Positions 8,611 to 18,833 are shown, counted from the stretch's first letter. The stretch is 64,000 bases of DNA from an uncultured Kiloniellaceae bacterium (GCA_947500035.1 CANMQP010000011.1:186001-250000); one strand, 5' to 3'. Numbers and translations: made by a program. Notes: generated by a model not told the origin, from the sequence alone.

Positions 8611-9759
8611 TCAGACCGATTGGGGATCCTCGATCCCCAGGCCCTCCGCTTTCACATCCTTACCCGGGAACCCCTCGAGGTGAATCGTGGTGGTTGGGAA
8701 CGCAAAGCCGGTTCCGGCGCCCTCGACAATTTCCTTCACCTTCAATGCCAGGTTTTCCTTGATCACCATCCACTCGCCCCAGTTGGTGGTTTTGGTGAAG
8801 CAATAGAGCATGATGTCGATGCTGGAGTCGTTGAAGCTGTCGACATGAATCAGCGTAGTGGCGCGATTGGGGTTCGATTCAAACTCCGGCGACTCACTCA
8901 GGTAGTCTCCAATTTCCTTTACGATCCGGCGTAGCTGCTCGGCGGTCGTGTGGTACTCGACGCCGATCTTCCAGTAGATTCGGCGGTTGGTCATCTTTGA
9001 GAAGTTTGTGACCGCGTTGTCGGAGAGAAAGGAGTTCGGCACGTGTACGGGCGCCTTGTCGAAACGGCGGATCCGGGTGGATCGAAAGCCGATCGATTCC
9101 ACGGTTCCCTCGACGACGCCGTCCACCTTGATCCAGTCATTCCGCCCAAAGCGCTTCTCGGCGATGATCAGAATCCCGGAGATCATGTTCTTGAACATGT
9201 CTTGCGCGCCAAGCGCCACGGCGACGCCGAAGAGCCCGAGACCGGCCAGGATCGGTCCCACCTGGATCCCCCAGATCTCCAGAATCGTAGCTGCGCCCAG
9301 AAAGATGAACAGGCCCTTGATCACCTTCACCAGCCACTCGATCATGATGGCGGTGACGACCTTATCGAGGCGATGCAGCAGGAAGCTCAGTGGATCGACC
9401 AGCTTAAACAAACCCCAGAAGATAATGAAGGCGACCAGTGAACGCTCAAAGTTGACGCCGACGGTCTGGGCAAGGCCGTCCAGCTGCAGAGACTCCAGCG
9501 CGAAGAAGATGCCGATTACGACCGGGACCAGTCTGAGTGGTCCCTCAAGCGCGTCGAGGGCTTCGTCGTCGATGGTCGTCTCCGAGCGGCGCACGAGCGC
9601 CCGCAAGCGCGTGACCACGATTTTGGTAAAGAGGCCGCGCAGGAGGATGGCGACGGTCAGGATCCCAAGTGCCGTCAGGATCTTGCTGATATCGATCCCG
9701 AGAAAACCCTGTGTCCAAACCTGAACCACCGTGTTCCAGAAGTCCGTCAGTTCCTGCAT
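8611..9759 (-). CDS. MscS-family mechanosensitive channel
   Basis: A 382-residue inner-membrane channel of the small-conductance class. It has about four hydrophobic segments, then the pore helix and beta domain: VGPILAGLGLFGVAVALGAQDMFKNMISGILIIAEKRFGRNDWIKV, followed by GTVESIGFRSTRIRRFD and VHVPNSFLSDNAVTNFS. The Gly/Ala-packed pore helix and the FGxxDWI element are typical. Family members open on hypo-osmotic shock to release solutes. GAGGGA lies about six bases before the ATG. No neighbour suggests a special ligand. A second, longer MscS-type gene lies at 25902-28166. Confidence 0.92.
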   Translation of the reverse strand: MQELTDFWNTVVQVWTQGFLGIDISKILTALGILTVAILLRGLFTKIVVTRLRALVRRSETTIDDEALDALEGPLRLVPVVIGIFFALESLQLDGLAQTVGVNFERSLVAFIIFWGLFKLVDPLSFLLHRLDKVVTAIMIEWLVKVIKGLFIFLGAATILEIWGIQVGPILAGLGLFGVAVALGAQDMFKNMISGILIIAEKRFGRNDWIKVDGVVEGTVESIGFRSTRIRRFDKAPVHVPNSFLSDNAVTNFSKMTNRRIYWKIGVEYHTTAEQLRRIVKEIGDYLSESPEFESNPNRATTLIHVDSFNDSSIDIMLYCFTKTTNWGEWMVIKENLALKVKEIVEGAGTGFAFPTTTIHLEGFPGKDVKAEGLGIEDPQSV

Positions 9760-9904
9760 GGAAATCCCTCAATCCAAATCGTCTTCATATTGCCGGAAAG
9801 TCACGCTGTATGTTCTTGGAAAGCCCATATTTCGTGCGCGTTTTTCAGAATGCGGCGAACCTAAAGCAGGATCATCGTCGTTTCAAAGACAAAGGTGAAA
9901 GGCC

Positions 9905-11737
9905 CTAACCCGTGGGTTTGACGCACCAGAACTCGTACATGCGGCGGAAGAGTTCCGGGTGCTGCTGTTCAAACGCCCACCAGGCCTCGAGGTCTTGTGG
10001 GGCCCCAGGGTCCGGGTGCTTTTGACGGAAGGCGTTTTTGAGAGACCGGGGCACTTCCAGCCCGCCAAAGCGCAGGCCGAGTTCCTTCAGGGCCTCTCCG
10101 ATCTCGGGGAGGGTGTAGTTGCGTTCCTGAACGTGGAACACAAGGTCGCGGACTTCACTGGCGCTATAGAAGTCCGGAGTGGCCATCAGGCTGTGCCGCC
10201 AGGTTTGATCGGCCAGCTCGGCGTCGTCGCGTATCAGGGCCTGACGGAATCTCCGGATCCCATCGGGATCTGCGGTCAGCTTTTTGTCCCGGACGTAGGC
10301 CCGGCCCGCCAGGATGTCCTGACGGCCAAGATCGCGGTAAAGACCGATGCGCATGACGCCGCCCGGTTTCAGGCGCGCAGAGAGCTTCCGCCAGCCCGCC
10401 ATGGGGTCGGCCATGTGATGCAGGACACCGACGGATTCGATGATATCGAACTCGCGCTCCAGCAGGTCCAGGTCGAGGATATCGGCCTGCAGGAACGAGA
10501 GTTTCCGGGCGTTGAAGCTCTTCGTCTTGCGCATCGCATAGCCTAGGGAAGCCGTGCTGAGATCAATCGCCAGGGTTTCCTTTTGCGGCGCATAGCCGAA
10601 AGCGCAGTAAAGGGCATGCCGGCCCGTGCCGCAGCCGGCCACGAGGACGTTCTCGGGCGTATCGGCCAGGCCGGATGCAAGCTCGCCGACGGTCTCGCGC
10701 AGCTGTCGCGTCCAGCTTCCCTCGACCGGGATATCCATGGAGAGCCAGCGGGGATAGGGGTTTTCTTCGTACATGGCGGCGACGGGGGTCGAACCGGCTG
10801 CATCTATGGGCCGCAGCCGTTTCAAGTCCGCCTTGAGCGCGGCCTCCTCCTGGTCCTGACGCAGGGTAAATTCGACCACGCGGCGCAGAGGCTCCGGCAG
10901 TTTCTTGGGGTTGATCTCCAACAGCTTACCGGCAGCGGAGAGGTCTTTGAGTGGCCGGTAGAGGGCATAGAGCAAGGCCTCGCCGCCGATGCGTCCCCCC
11001 TCCGACAACTGGGTCTCGATGTCCAGTTGCAAGCGATCGAGCGTCCGGTCTTCTTCAGCGCTGGTGGCGAAAACGAATTCGTTGATGGCGCCCTGTATTG
11101 CCAGAGCCGCAAGCACGCGCTGGAGCGGCGGGGGCGGCAGTTCCGGCACCGGCCGATCCAAGAGGCAACGGCGGCGCAGGGCGGTCAGCAGTTCTTCGGC
11201 CGCCAGATCCCGGTTGATGGTCTTGGTCAGCAGTGCAATGAGTAGAGGCTCGCCCAGGGCCTTCAGGCCCGCCTTGCTGCACAGCCACTCTGCTGCGGCA
11301 TCGGCGGACTCCTGTTCCATCAGCTCAAAGGCCGGCGTCAGGGCGGAATTCTGCCGGATCATCTGCGCGGCCAGGGGACCAAGAGTCGTGTGATCGGTGT
11401 CGGCGACCCCGAATGCGACCAGCAGGCCTTTCGGGGCGGGGAGCCGATTGATGGTGAGGCCCGGCGTCTTGAGGATCGAACCCAGCCGTTTGACGGCGTT
11501 GTCATGCTTGGGATTGAGTTCAAGCGCCCGGCAGCACGACACAATCGCCAGATCCAGAGCGCCAGAATCCGCAAGTGCGCAACTGAGATTGTGGTGTGCG
11601 GAGGCGTTTTTGGGTTCGCTGACAACGGCCTTTCCGAACCAGACGGCGGCCTCCCTGGGGTCGCCGCGGCGCAACGCCTGTGCGCCTTTGTCCATATGGG
11701 ACTTTGTGACCGCCCGGCGGTCCTGGCGATTGGCCAT
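9905..11737 (-). CDS. TPR-domain SAM-dependent methyltransferase
   Basis: A 610-residue fusion. Residues ~15-95 form tetratricopeptide helices (GDPREAAVWFGKAVVSEPKNASAHHNLSCALADSG). A middle region of ~240 helical residues is unassigned. From ~residue 330 comes a class I methyltransferase: ENVLVAGCGTGRHALYCAFGY is motif I, TLAIDLSTASLGYA follows, ADILDLDLLEREFDIIESVGVLHHM holds the acidic and post-I motifs, and LKPGGVMRIGLY is motif III. The substrate is unknown; TPR-methyltransferase fusions occur in polysaccharide and protein modification. The C-terminal ~130 residues are an extra helical domain. It lies 66 bp downstream of pgi on the same strand. Confidence 0.84.
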   Translation of the reverse strand: MANRQDRRAVTKSHMDKGAQALRRGDPREAAVWFGKAVVSEPKNASAHHNLSCALADSGALDLAIVSCCRALELNPKHDNAVKRLGSILKTPGLTINRLPAPKGLLVAFGVADTDHTTLGPLAAQMIRQNSALTPAFELMEQESADAAAEWLCSKAGLKALGEPLLIALLTKTINRDLAAEELLTALRRRCLLDRPVPELPPPPLQRVLAALAIQGAINEFVFATSAEEDRTLDRLQLDIETQLSEGGRIGGEALLYALYRPLKDLSAAGKLLEINPKKLPEPLRRVVEFTLRQDQEEAALKADLKRLRPIDAAGSTPVAAMYEENPYPRWLSMDIPVEGSWTRQLRETVGELASGLADTPENVLVAGCGTGRHALYCAFGYAPQKETLAIDLSTASLGYAMRKTKSFNARKLSFLQADILDLDLLEREFDIIESVGVLHHMADPMAGWRKLSARLKPGGVMRIGLYRDLGRQDILAGRAYVRDKKLTADPDGIRRFRQALIRDDAELADQTWRHSLMATPDFYSASEVRDLVFHVQERNYTLPEIGEALKELGLRFGGLEVPRSLKNAFRQKHPDPGAPQDLEAWWAFEQQHPELFRRMYEFWCVKPTG

Positions 11738-11803
11738 TCCTTTGAAGCCCCCTTTCTAAATCTTCCTACTTAGGTGTGCCCTGGCGTCTGTTTCGCCGGG
11801 TTT

Positions 11804-13495
11804 TCAGCTTTGTTTGCCGCTGCGCAGCTGGTGGGCGCGGTAGTGTTGTATCAGGCCGCTGGTTGAGCTGTCGTGCAGTTCGGCAGCCGCTTCGCCCTCC
11901 TGCGGATCGAGTTCGGGCAGGATTTTGTTCGCGAGCTGTTTGCCCAGCTCAACCCCCCATTGGTCGAATGAGTTGATGTCCCAGATGACACCCTGCACGA
12001 AGATCTTATGCTCGTAGAGAGCGATCAGGCGGCCCAGGCTATAGGGCGTGAGCTTCCGGAACAGGATTGTCGTGCTGGGTTTGTTGCCCTCGAAGACGCG
12101 GTGCGGGAGAAGGCGCGCAAGGGTCTCATCCTCAAGCCCCTGCGCCTGCATCTCCGCCCTGGCCTCCTCGGCATTTCTGCCTTTCATGAGAGCCTCGGTC
12201 TGCGCGAAGACATTGGACAAGAGGATCTTATGGTGTTGCCCCAGGTCATTATGGCTCTCCAGGGGCGCGATGAAGTCGGCGGGGATTAGATGGCTCCCTT
12301 GGTGAATCAGCTGATAAAAGGCGTGCTGGCCGTTTGTGCCGGGCTCGCCCCAGACGATCGGACCGGTGCTGTAGTCCACGGCCGTGCCCGAATGGGTGAC
12401 CGACTTACCGTTGCTTTCCATGTCTGCCTGCTGAAGGTAGGCGGGCAGGCGGCTGAGATATTGGTCATAGGGCAGGACCGCAAGACTTGCCGCACCCAGG
12501 AAGTTTGCATTCCAAACTCCCAGGAGGGCAAGCACGACCGGGATGTTCTCTTTCAGGGGGGCCTGCTGAAAGTGACGGTCCATGTCGTGGGCACCCGCCA
12601 GCAAGTCCTCAAAGCCATCCATGCCGACGGAGAGTGCGATGGGCAGGCCGATGGCCGACCAGAGGGAGTAGCGGCCCCCCACCCAATCCCAGAACTCGAA
12701 CATATTCCGCGGATCGATCCCGAAAGCACGGACGGAGTCCGCGTTGGTCGAGACCGCGACAAAGTGCCGGGCGATATCGCTCTCCGCCGCGCCGGAACTC
12801 AGGAACCATTGGCGCGCCGAGCCGGCATTGGTCATGGTCTCCTGGGTCGTAAAGGTTTTCGAGGCGATGACGAAAAGGGTTGTCGCCGCATCCAACGGGC
12901 GCAGCGTTTCCATCAGATGGCTGGCGTCCACATTGGAAACGAAGTGAAGGCGCGGCCCGTCCCGGCCATAGGGGGTCAGGGCTTGTGTCACCATCTGCGG
13001 TCCGAGATCCGAACCGCCGATGCCGATGTTCACCACATCGGTGATGGCGTCTCCGCGATATCCCTGCCAGGTGCCGCCGCGCACTTCATCAGTGAAATTC
13101 CGCATCCGCGTCAATACCGCCTTGATATCCGGCATGACGTCCCGGCCGTCGAAAAGGACCGGTCCGCCGGAGCGGTTGCGCAGGGCGGTATGGAGAACGG
13201 CACGGTTTTCGGTCGTATTGATCCTGCTGCCCCCGAACATCGCCTGACGGGCGGCATCAAGTCCCGCGTCCTCCGCCAGCGAAATCAAGAGGGAGAGAGT
13301 CTCGCCGGTAATGCGCTGTTTGGAGACATCGACCAGAAGATCGTCGAGCCGAAGCGAGAAGTTCTCAAAGCGTGCCTCGTCTTCAGCGAAGAGATCTCTC
13401 AGGCGTACCTCGCCCATGGCCACTGCGTGATCTTTGAGGGCGGACCAGGTGGCTGATTGACTGGGCAGGGATGTTTTCAACGAAGGGGCTGACAT
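11804..13495 (-). CDS. pgi: Glucose-6-phosphate isomerase
   Basis: Interconverts glucose 6-phosphate and fructose 6-phosphate, feeding fructose phosphates into the Entner-Doudoroff route encoded divergently. Signatures include [63 protein letters not shown] and [16 protein letters not shown]. The frame extends to a GTG at 13540, but ATG 13495 has GGGAGAG about ten bases upstream and gives 563 residues, close to the family length of about 550, so I chose it. Its upstream region is shared with zwf and contains HexR-like sites, though these lie nearer zwf. Confidence 0.95.
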   Translation of the reverse strand: MSAPSLKTSLPSQSATWSALKDHAVAMGEVRLRDLFAEDEARFENFSLRLDDLLVDVSKQRITGETLSLLISLAEDAGLDAARQAMFGGSRINTTENRAVLHTALRNRSGGPVLFDGRDVMPDIKAVLTRMRNFTDEVRGGTWQGYRGDAITDVVNIGIGGSDLGPQMVTQALTPYGRDGPRLHFVSNVDASHLMETLRPLDAATTLFVIASKTFTTQETMTNAGSARQWFLSSGAAESDIARHFVAVSTNADSVRAFGIDPRNMFEFWDWVGGRYSLWSAIGLPIALSVGMDGFEDLLAGAHDMDRHFQQAPLKENIPVVLALLGVWNANFLGAASLAVLPYDQYLSRLPAYLQQADMESNGKSVTHSGTAVDYSTGPIVWGEPGTNGQHAFYQLIHQGSHLIPADFIAPLESHNDLGQHHKILLSNVFAQTEALMKGRNAEEARAEMQAQGLEDETLARLLPHRVFEGNKPSTTILFRKLTPYSLGRLIALYEHKIFVQGVIWDINSFDQWGVELGKQLANKILPELDPQEGEAAAELHDSSTSGLIQHYRAHQLRSGKQS

Positions 13496-13759
13496 AGCGC
13501 GCGCATTCTCTCCCGATTGGGCATTGGCAGGCTTGGGCACGGAACCATAGAGTCTCTATACCAGATCCTGGGAGTCTGGCCAGAACCATCGCGTCAAAAG
13601 ACGATCCAGGGGCCCGATGGCATCCGTCAAGGCAGGATCGCAAATCGAAGTCTATGAGTTCATGACCTGGAGCAGCAAAGGGATCGGACCGAGGAAATCC
13701 TGGCGGCGAAGATCCTCGGCCGCAAGCTTCGGCCTTCCCCGCGGTCTTCTGGCAAGGTC

Positions 13760-13774
13760 TGTAATTAAATTACA
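13760..13774. promoter_or_regulatory. HexR-type operator, perfect palindrome (site 1)
   Basis: The 15-mer TGTAATTAAATTACA matches the published gammaproteobacterial HexR consensus (TGTARTWWWATTACA type) at every position and is a perfect inverted repeat apart from its centre. It sits eight bases upstream of the -35 hexamer of the proposed zwf promoter. A HexR-family gene ends the same operon. Binding is inferred. Confidence 0.75.
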
Positions 13775-13781
13775 GAATTTC

Positions 13782-13811
13782 TTGCATTCATCCCTAAAAT
13801 CAAGCTATAGT
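13782..13811 (+). promoter_or_regulatory. Likely sigma-70 promoter of the zwf-pgl-edd-eda-hexR operon
   Basis: TTGCAT at 13782-13787, an 18 bp spacer, and TATAGT at 13806-13811. Transcription would begin near 13818, about 140 bp before the zwf start codon. The promoter lies exactly between the two HexR-like sites. It was chosen by eye; no other pair in the region is as good. Confidence 0.6.
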
Positions 13812-13821
13812 AGCGTATCAA

Positions 13822-13836
13822 TGTGGTAAAATTACA
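13822..13836. promoter_or_regulatory. HexR-type operator, degenerate second site
   Basis: TGTGGTAAAATTACA differs from site 1 at three of 15 positions; the right half-site ATTACA is intact. Its start is 62 bp from that of site 1, close to six helical turns, and it overlaps the first transcribed bases. This placement would suit cooperative or looped repression. Confidence 0.6.
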
Positions 13837-13959
13837 AAACCGTGACAGTGCTTTGGAAGCATTGAAGCTGGAAGACCCGGTTTGCGTCGGACCTCTCGCC
13901 TCAATTCTTGGGTCACGCGCCTGAGGGTGCTCGGGCAGTTGCGGTTGGTTGGAGAGCGT

Positions 13960-15453
13960 ATGGCTCAAATTATTCCGGTCGATATTTTCGACATCGTGGT
14001 GTTCGGGGGGACCGGAGACCTTGCGCAACGCAAGCTCATACCCTCGCTCTTTCTGCGCGATCATGACGGTCAGATCCCCGATGGCAGCCGAATCCTAGGA
14101 GTTTCCAGGAGTGATCTGAGCTCGGCGGATTATGTCGCCCGGCTGCGCGCGGGGCTTGAACAGCATCTCGATCAGGACGACCTGGACGACGAGACATGGC
14201 AGCGCTTTTCCGCCCGGATCGCCCATGTCAGACTGGACGCGACCAAAGCGGAGGGCTGGGACGGCCTTGTGCAGGATCTCAAAGATGGTGAGGACCGGTC
14301 CCGTGTCTTCTATCTGGCGACCTCGCCCGATCTCTTCGGTCCGATCTGCCGCAACCTGAAGACGGCTGGTGTGGTGACCCCGAAGGCCCGGGTCGTGCTG
14401 GAGAAGCCGATCGGCCGGGATCTGGAGTCCGCCTGCCGGATCAATGACGAGGTCGGGACCGTCTTCAGCGAAGACCAGATCTTCCGCATCGACCACTATC
14501 TGGGCAAAGAAACGGTGCAGAACCTTATGGCGCTGCGCTTTGCCAACTCCCTTTTCGAGCCGCTCTGGACCAGCGCGTCCATCGATCACATCCAGATCAC
14601 CGTGGCCGAGACCATCGGCGTGGGTGGCCGCAGCGGTTACTACGACCGTTCCGGCGCCTTGCGGGATATGGTGCAGAACCACCTGCTGCAGCTGCTTTGC
14701 CTGGTGGCCATGGAACCGCCGGTGCGCCTGGACAAGGACTCGGTCCGTGATGAAAAGCTGAAGGTGTTGCAAGCGCTGCGCCCCATCGCCGATAGCGACG
14801 TCGGGGTTAAAACCGTGAGCGGGCAATACCGTTCCGGAGCCGTCGACGGCCAGGCCGTGCCGGGCTATCAGGACGAGTTGAACGCCGAAGCGGATGGCGA
14901 CGCGCCTGAGAGCAACACCGAGACCTTTGTCGTGATCAAGGCGGAAGTGGAAAACTGGCGGTGGGCGGGCGTTCCTTTCTATCTGCGCACGGGTAAGCGC
15001 CTGCCGAAGCGAAGCTCAGAAATCATCATTCAGTTCCGCCCGGTTCCCCATTCGATCTTCGAGCAGGGCGCGGGTGAGGTGGTTGCGAACCGTCTGGTGA
15101 TCCGGCTCCAGCCGGACGAGGGCGTGACTTTGAACCTGATGACCAAAGATCCCGGCCCCGGAGGTTTGCGTCTGCGCCCGGCGCCTCTCAATCTCAGCTT
15201 TGCCGAGACCTTCAAGGTCCGCTACCCCGATGCCTACGAACGCCTCCTCATGGACGTGGTACGCGGAAACCCCACGCTCTTTATGCGGCGCGATGAGGTC
15301 GAGGCCGCTTGGTCCTGGGTCGAGCCGATCCTGGAGGGGTGGCAGCGCGGGTCCGAACGCCCGAAAGCCTACACCGCAGGAACCTGGGGACCTTCCGCCG
15401 CGATTGCGCTGATCGAGCGTGATGGACGCACCTGGCATGACGACGGCGAATAG
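13960..15453 (+). CDS. zwf: Glucose-6-phosphate 1-dehydrogenase
   Basis: Oxidises glucose 6-phosphate to 6-phosphogluconolactone with NAD(P)+, entering the Entner-Doudoroff pathway. The 497-residue protein has the Rossmann motif FGGTGDLAQRKLIPSLF (residues 15-31), EKPIGRDLES, and the active-site signature RIDHYLGKE near residues 177-185. KRSSEIIIQFRPVPHS and PDEGVTLNLMTKDPG follow in the C-terminal domain. The open frame begins 78 bp earlier, but ATG 13960 carries GGAGAG just upstream and matches the family start and length (about 490). First gene of the operon, with pgl 24 bp downstream. Confidence 0.96.
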   Translation: MAQIIPVDIFDIVVFGGTGDLAQRKLIPSLFLRDHDGQIPDGSRILGVSRSDLSSADYVARLRAGLEQHLDQDDLDDETWQRFSARIAHVRLDATKAEGWDGLVQDLKDGEDRSRVFYLATSPDLFGPICRNLKTAGVVTPKARVVLEKPIGRDLESACRINDEVGTVFSEDQIFRIDHYLGKETVQNLMALRFANSLFEPLWTSASIDHIQITVAETIGVGGRSGYYDRSGALRDMVQNHLLQLLCLVAMEPPVRLDKDSVRDEKLKVLQALRPIADSDVGVKTVSGQYRSGAVDGQAVPGYQDELNAEADGDAPESNTETFVVIKAEVENWRWAGVPFYLRTGKRLPKRSSEIIIQFRPVPHSIFEQGAGEVVANRLVIRLQPDEGVTLNLMTKDPGPGGLRLRPAPLNLSFAETFKVRYPDAYERLLMDVVRGNPTLFMRRDEVEAAWSWVEPILEGWQRGSERPKAYTAGTWGPSAAIALIERDGRTWHDDGE

Positions 15454-15477
15454 GGTGCCTGGAGGATGATCGATAAG

Positions 15478-16179
15478 ATGACCGAGATTCAGAATCATGT
15501 TTTCGAAAACGGGGCGCAGTTGGCGGACACCCTCGCCAACTATGTAACCGAAGCGATCAATGCCGGCATCGCGGAGCGTGGCCGCGCCAGTCTGGTTCTC
15601 TCGGGCGGCAGCACGCCCGCGCGTCTTTTTCAGCAACTGGCCAACCGCCCCATCGCCTGGGCCGATGTGACAGTCACCCTGACCGACGAGCGCTGGGTGG
15701 ACGAGACTTCAGAGGACAGCAACGCGGCCATGCTGCGCCGCGAACTCCTGACCGGTGAGGCCGCCGCCGCGAGCTTCATCAGCTTGAAGACCGAGCACGC
15801 GACACCGGGCGAAGGCGAGACGGTCTGCGCCGAGCGCCTTGCGGCACTGCCGGTGCCTTATGATCTGGTGGTCCTGGGCATGGGTACGGACGGACATACG
15901 GCTTCGCTGTTTCCCGGAGACGCCAATCTTGGGCCTGCGCTCGATCCCGATACGGCGCAGCCTTGTATCGCGGCTCATCCGCCGGGCGCGGCGCAGGCGC
16001 GCATGACCCTGACCCTCCCCAGCCTGCTGTCCTGCCGGCGCCTGGTGCTGCTGATTTCCGGTGCGGAAAAACGCGCAGTACTGGAGCGGGCGCTGGAAGA
16101 CGGGCCGGTCGAGGACATGCCCGTGCGCGCGCTGCTGCGCCAGGATGCCGTCCCGGTCGATATCTTTTGGGCGCCTTAG
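15478..16179 (+). CDS. pgl: 6-phosphogluconolactonase
   Basis: Hydrolyses 6-phosphogluconolactone to 6-phosphogluconate, second step of the operon pathway. About 233 residues. Typical motifs are LVLSGGSTPARLFQQLA, VTVTLTDERWVDETSEDSNAAMLRREL and DLVVLGMGTDGHTASLFPG. An in-frame ATG at 15466 directly abuts the GGAGG ribosome site, leaving no spacing, so ATG 15478, twelve bases downstream, is preferred. The gene lies between zwf and edd with no room for separate promoters. Confidence 0.93.
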   Translation: MTEIQNHVFENGAQLADTLANYVTEAINAGIAERGRASLVLSGGSTPARLFQQLANRPIAWADVTVTLTDERWVDETSEDSNAAMLRRELLTGEAAAASFISLKTEHATPGEGETVCAERLAALPVPYDLVVLGMGTDGHTASLFPGDANLGPALDPDTAQPCIAAHPPGAAQARMTLTLPSLLSCRRLVLLISGAEKRAVLERALEDGPVEDMPVRALLRQDAVPVDIFWAP

Positions 16180-16243
16180 GTTGGGATGTTTGCAAGTTGT
16201 GATATTTGCGCAGCCAACGGCCGCTCTCTCTTAGGAGGTTGTG

Positions 16244-18085
16244 ATGAACGTGAAGCTCGGTGAAGTGACGGAACGGATTGCGCTCCGCAGCCGGAGCAGC
16301 CGCGAGGATTATCTCTCCCGGATTCGTGCGGCTGGGTCCGAGGGACCCCATCGCGGTGTGCTGTCCTGTGGAAATCTGGCCCATGGTTTTGCCGCCTGCG
16401 GCGATGAAGACAAGCGCGATCTGAAGAGCGAAGAGAAAGCCAATGTGGCGATTGTATCTTCTTACAACGACATGCTGTCCGCGCATCAGCCCTTCGAGCG
16501 CTTCCCGGAGATTATCAAGGATGCCGTGCGGGACGCCGGTGGTGTCGCGCAGTTTGCGGGCGGCGTGCCGGCCATGTGTGACGGCGTCACCCAGGGGCAA
16601 CCCGGGATGGAGCTCTCGCTTTTCAGCCGCGATACCATTGCCCTCTCTACCGCCGTTGCGCTGTCGCACAACATGTTCGATGCCGCCCTCTGCCTTGGGG
16701 TCTGCGATAAGATCGTCCCCGGGCTTATGATGGCGGCGCTGAGCTTCGGTCATCTGCCGACGGTCTTCGTGCCCGCCGGTCCCATGACCTCCGGCTTGCC
16801 CAATGAGGAGAAGGCGCGGGTTCGCCAACTCTACGCCGAGGGCAAGGTCGGGCGTGACGCACTGATGGAGGCGGAATCCCAATCATACCATGGCAAGGGG
16901 ACCTGCACCTTCTACGGAACCGCCAACAGCAACCAGATGCTGATGGAGATCATGGGGCTGCATCTCCCCGGCTCGTCTTTCGTCAATCCCGAGACCCCGC
17001 TGCGCGATGCTTTGACCCGTGCCGCGGCCAAGCGCGCCACGGAAATTACCGCGCTGGGCAATGACTACACACCGATTGGTGAGGTCATCGACGAACGCGC
17101 GGTCGTTAACGGGATCGTCGGCCTCATGGCCACGGGCGGTTCGACCAACCACACAATTCATCTCGTGGCCATGGCCCGTTGCGCCGGTATCGAGATTACC
17201 TGGGACGACTTTGCGGACCTCTCTGCGATCGTGCCTTTGCTGACCCGGATTTATCCCAATGGCCAGGCTGACGTGAACCACTTCCATGCGGCCGGCGGTA
17301 TGGCCTTTCTGATCGGCCAGCTGCTCGATGCCGGCCTGCTGCACGCCGACGTCCGGACCATCCTGGGCGACGGCGGCCTGGAGCGGTACCGGAGCGAACC
17401 CCTTCTTGAAGACGGTAACCTCCGCTGGCGCGACGGTGCCTCGGAGAGTCTCGACCCGACCGTCCTGACCACGGTCGACGCGCCTTTCAGTTCCAATGGC
17501 GGTGTGAAGCTTTTGACCGGCAATCTGGGGCGTTCGGTGATCAAGATCTCGGCGGTCAAGCCCGAGCATCGCTTCGTTGAAGCGCCTGCGCTGATCTTCA
17601 CGTCGCAACAGGCTTTTCTGGACGCCTTTAAGGCGGGTGAGCTGAACCGTGATTTCGTTGCCGTGTTGCAGTTCCAGGGGCCGAAGGCCAATGGCATGCC
17701 GGAGTTGCATAAGCTGACCCCCTCCTTGGGTGTGTTACAGGATCTCGGGTATAAGGTGGCTCTGGTCACCGACGGGCGGATGTCCGGCGCCTCGGGCAAG
17801 GTGCCTGCGGCGATCCATGTCACGCCCGAATGCCTGGATGGGGGACCGTTGGCCAGGCTGCGCGATGGCGATGTCGTGCGGCTCGATGCGGAAAAGGGCG
17901 AACTGCAGGTTGAGATCGATGCTGACGTCTGGGCTGCCCGCAGCTGCGCGGAGCCGGATCTTTCGGCGCATGAGTTCGGTATGGGCCGGGATCTCTTTGC
18001 GGTCTTCCGGCAGAGTGTGAATGGTGCCGAACAGGGTGCGACGCTTCTGAAAGACCCACGGAACGAGACAGTCGCGGCAGCTTAG
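16244..18085 (+). CDS. edd: 6-phosphogluconate dehydratase
   Basis: Dehydrates 6-phosphogluconate to 2-keto-3-deoxy-6-phosphogluconate (KDPG), the committed Entner-Doudoroff step. The 613-residue protein belongs to the IlvD/Edd family of iron-sulfur dehydratases. Cluster Cys candidates lie in [15 protein letters not shown] and [12 protein letters not shown]. Further signatures are [30 protein letters not shown] and [31 protein letters not shown] at 16233-16238 places the start at ATG 16244 rather than the GTG three bases earlier. The cluster may make the enzyme oxygen-sensitive, as in the family. Confidence 0.96.
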   Translation: MNVKLGEVTERIALRSRSSREDYLSRIRAAGSEGPHRGVLSCGNLAHGFAACGDEDKRDLKSEEKANVAIVSSYNDMLSAHQPFERFPEIIKDAVRDAGGVAQFAGGVPAMCDGVTQGQPGMELSLFSRDTIALSTAVALSHNMFDAALCLGVCDKIVPGLMMAALSFGHLPTVFVPAGPMTSGLPNEEKARVRQLYAEGKVGRDALMEAESQSYHGKGTCTFYGTANSNQMLMEIMGLHLPGSSFVNPETPLRDALTRAAAKRATEITALGNDYTPIGEVIDERAVVNGIVGLMATGGSTNHTIHLVAMARCAGIEITWDDFADLSAIVPLLTRIYPNGQADVNHFHAAGGMAFLIGQLLDAGLLHADVRTILGDGGLERYRSEPLLEDGNLRWRDGASESLDPTVLTTVDAPFSSNGGVKLLTGNLGRSVIKISAVKPEHRFVEAPALIFTSQQAFLDAFKAGELNRDFVAVLQFQGPKANGMPELHKLTPSLGVLQDLGYKVALVTDGRMSGASGKVPAAIHVTPECLDGGPLARLRDGDVVRLDAEKGELQVEIDADVWAARSCAEPDLSAHEFGMGRDLFAVFRQSVNGAEQGATLLKDPRNETVAAA

Positions 18086-18122
18086 GGCCAGCGATGAAGA
18101 GAGTAAAAGCAAGGAGAGAGCA

Positions 18123-18764
18123 ATGACAGGCCCAAGTCGCGCAATGGCCGATATCATGGCGATGGCACCGGTTGTGCCGGTGGTGGTGCTTGAGGATTTG
18201 AAATCGGCGATCCCTATGGCCGAAGCGCTGGTCAGCGGCGGCCTGCCGGTGATCGAAGTTACGTTGCGCACGCCGGTCGGGCTCGACGCCATCTACGAGA
18301 TTTCCCGGGCTGTGCCGGGCGCCGTGGTCGGCGCGGGCACCGTCAATCGGCCGGAGCAACTAGTGGATTCCCTTGAAGCCGGGGCGAAGTTCATCGTCAG
18401 CCCCGGCGCGACCCCTTCGCTGGTCTACGCCGCGAGCTCTGCCGCCGTGCCCTACCTGCCGGGCGCGGCAACGGCGAGCGAGATGCTGGCTCTGCTGGAA
18501 GAGGGGATCTCGCACCAGAAGTTTTTCCCTGCCGAGGCGTCGGGGGGTGTTGCGTCTCTGAAATCCTTCGCGGCGCCTTTGGCCGAAGTCAAGTTCTGTC
18601 CGACCGGCGGGATCGACGCGAAGTCCGCCGAAGACTATCTGGCGCTGCCGAATGTCGTCTGTGTCGGAGGCTCGTGGGTAACTCCCTCGAAACATGTACA
18701 GGCGGGCAATTGGGATAAAATCGAAGACCTGGCCCGCGCCGCGTCGAAACTCGGGAAGTCCTAA
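18123..18764 (+). CDS. eda: KDPG aldolase (2-keto-3-deoxy-6-phosphogluconate aldolase)
   Basis: Cleaves KDPG to pyruvate and glyceraldehyde 3-phosphate, completing the pathway. 213 residues, a TIM-barrel class I aldolase. The Schiff-base Lys lies in HQKFFPAEASGG and the catalytic Glu in GLPVIEVTLRT. AGAGTVNRPEQ-like and SPGATPSLVYAA segments fit the phosphate-binding barrel. An AAGGAGAG ribosome site precedes the ATG. It follows edd by 37 bp and precedes hexR by about 70 bp. Confidence 0.96.
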   Translation: MTGPSRAMADIMAMAPVVPVVVLEDLKSAIPMAEALVSGGLPVIEVTLRTPVGLDAIYEISRAVPGAVVGAGTVNRPEQLVDSLEAGAKFIVSPGATPSLVYAASSAAVPYLPGAATASEMLALLEEGISHQKFFPAEASGGVASLKSFAAPLAEVKFCPTGGIDAKSAEDYLALPNVVCVGGSWVTPSKHVQAGNWDKIEDLARAASKLGKS

Positions 18765-18833
18765 GCCTGGGGTCCGACCCAAGATCTCACTCATGTCCTG
18801 TTCGAAAGAGGGGTGCGCGTCATGGAGGGTGAC

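Larger units (their letters stand above)
13496..13959. other. Divergent pgi / zwf control region
   Basis: This 464 bp region separates pgi from zwf. Its right half (13750-13840) is AT-rich and holds two HexR-like operators and a sigma-70-like promoter, annotated separately. The stretch 13840-13959 would be a leader of roughly 140 nt for the zwf mRNA. The left part, 13500-13740, shows no clear promoter to my eye but must serve pgi. Confidence 0.6.

Noticed and set aside
18765-18833. Separate terminator or operator between eda and hexR
   Set aside because: Only a weak TGGGG/ACCCA pairing and no HexR-like palindrome.
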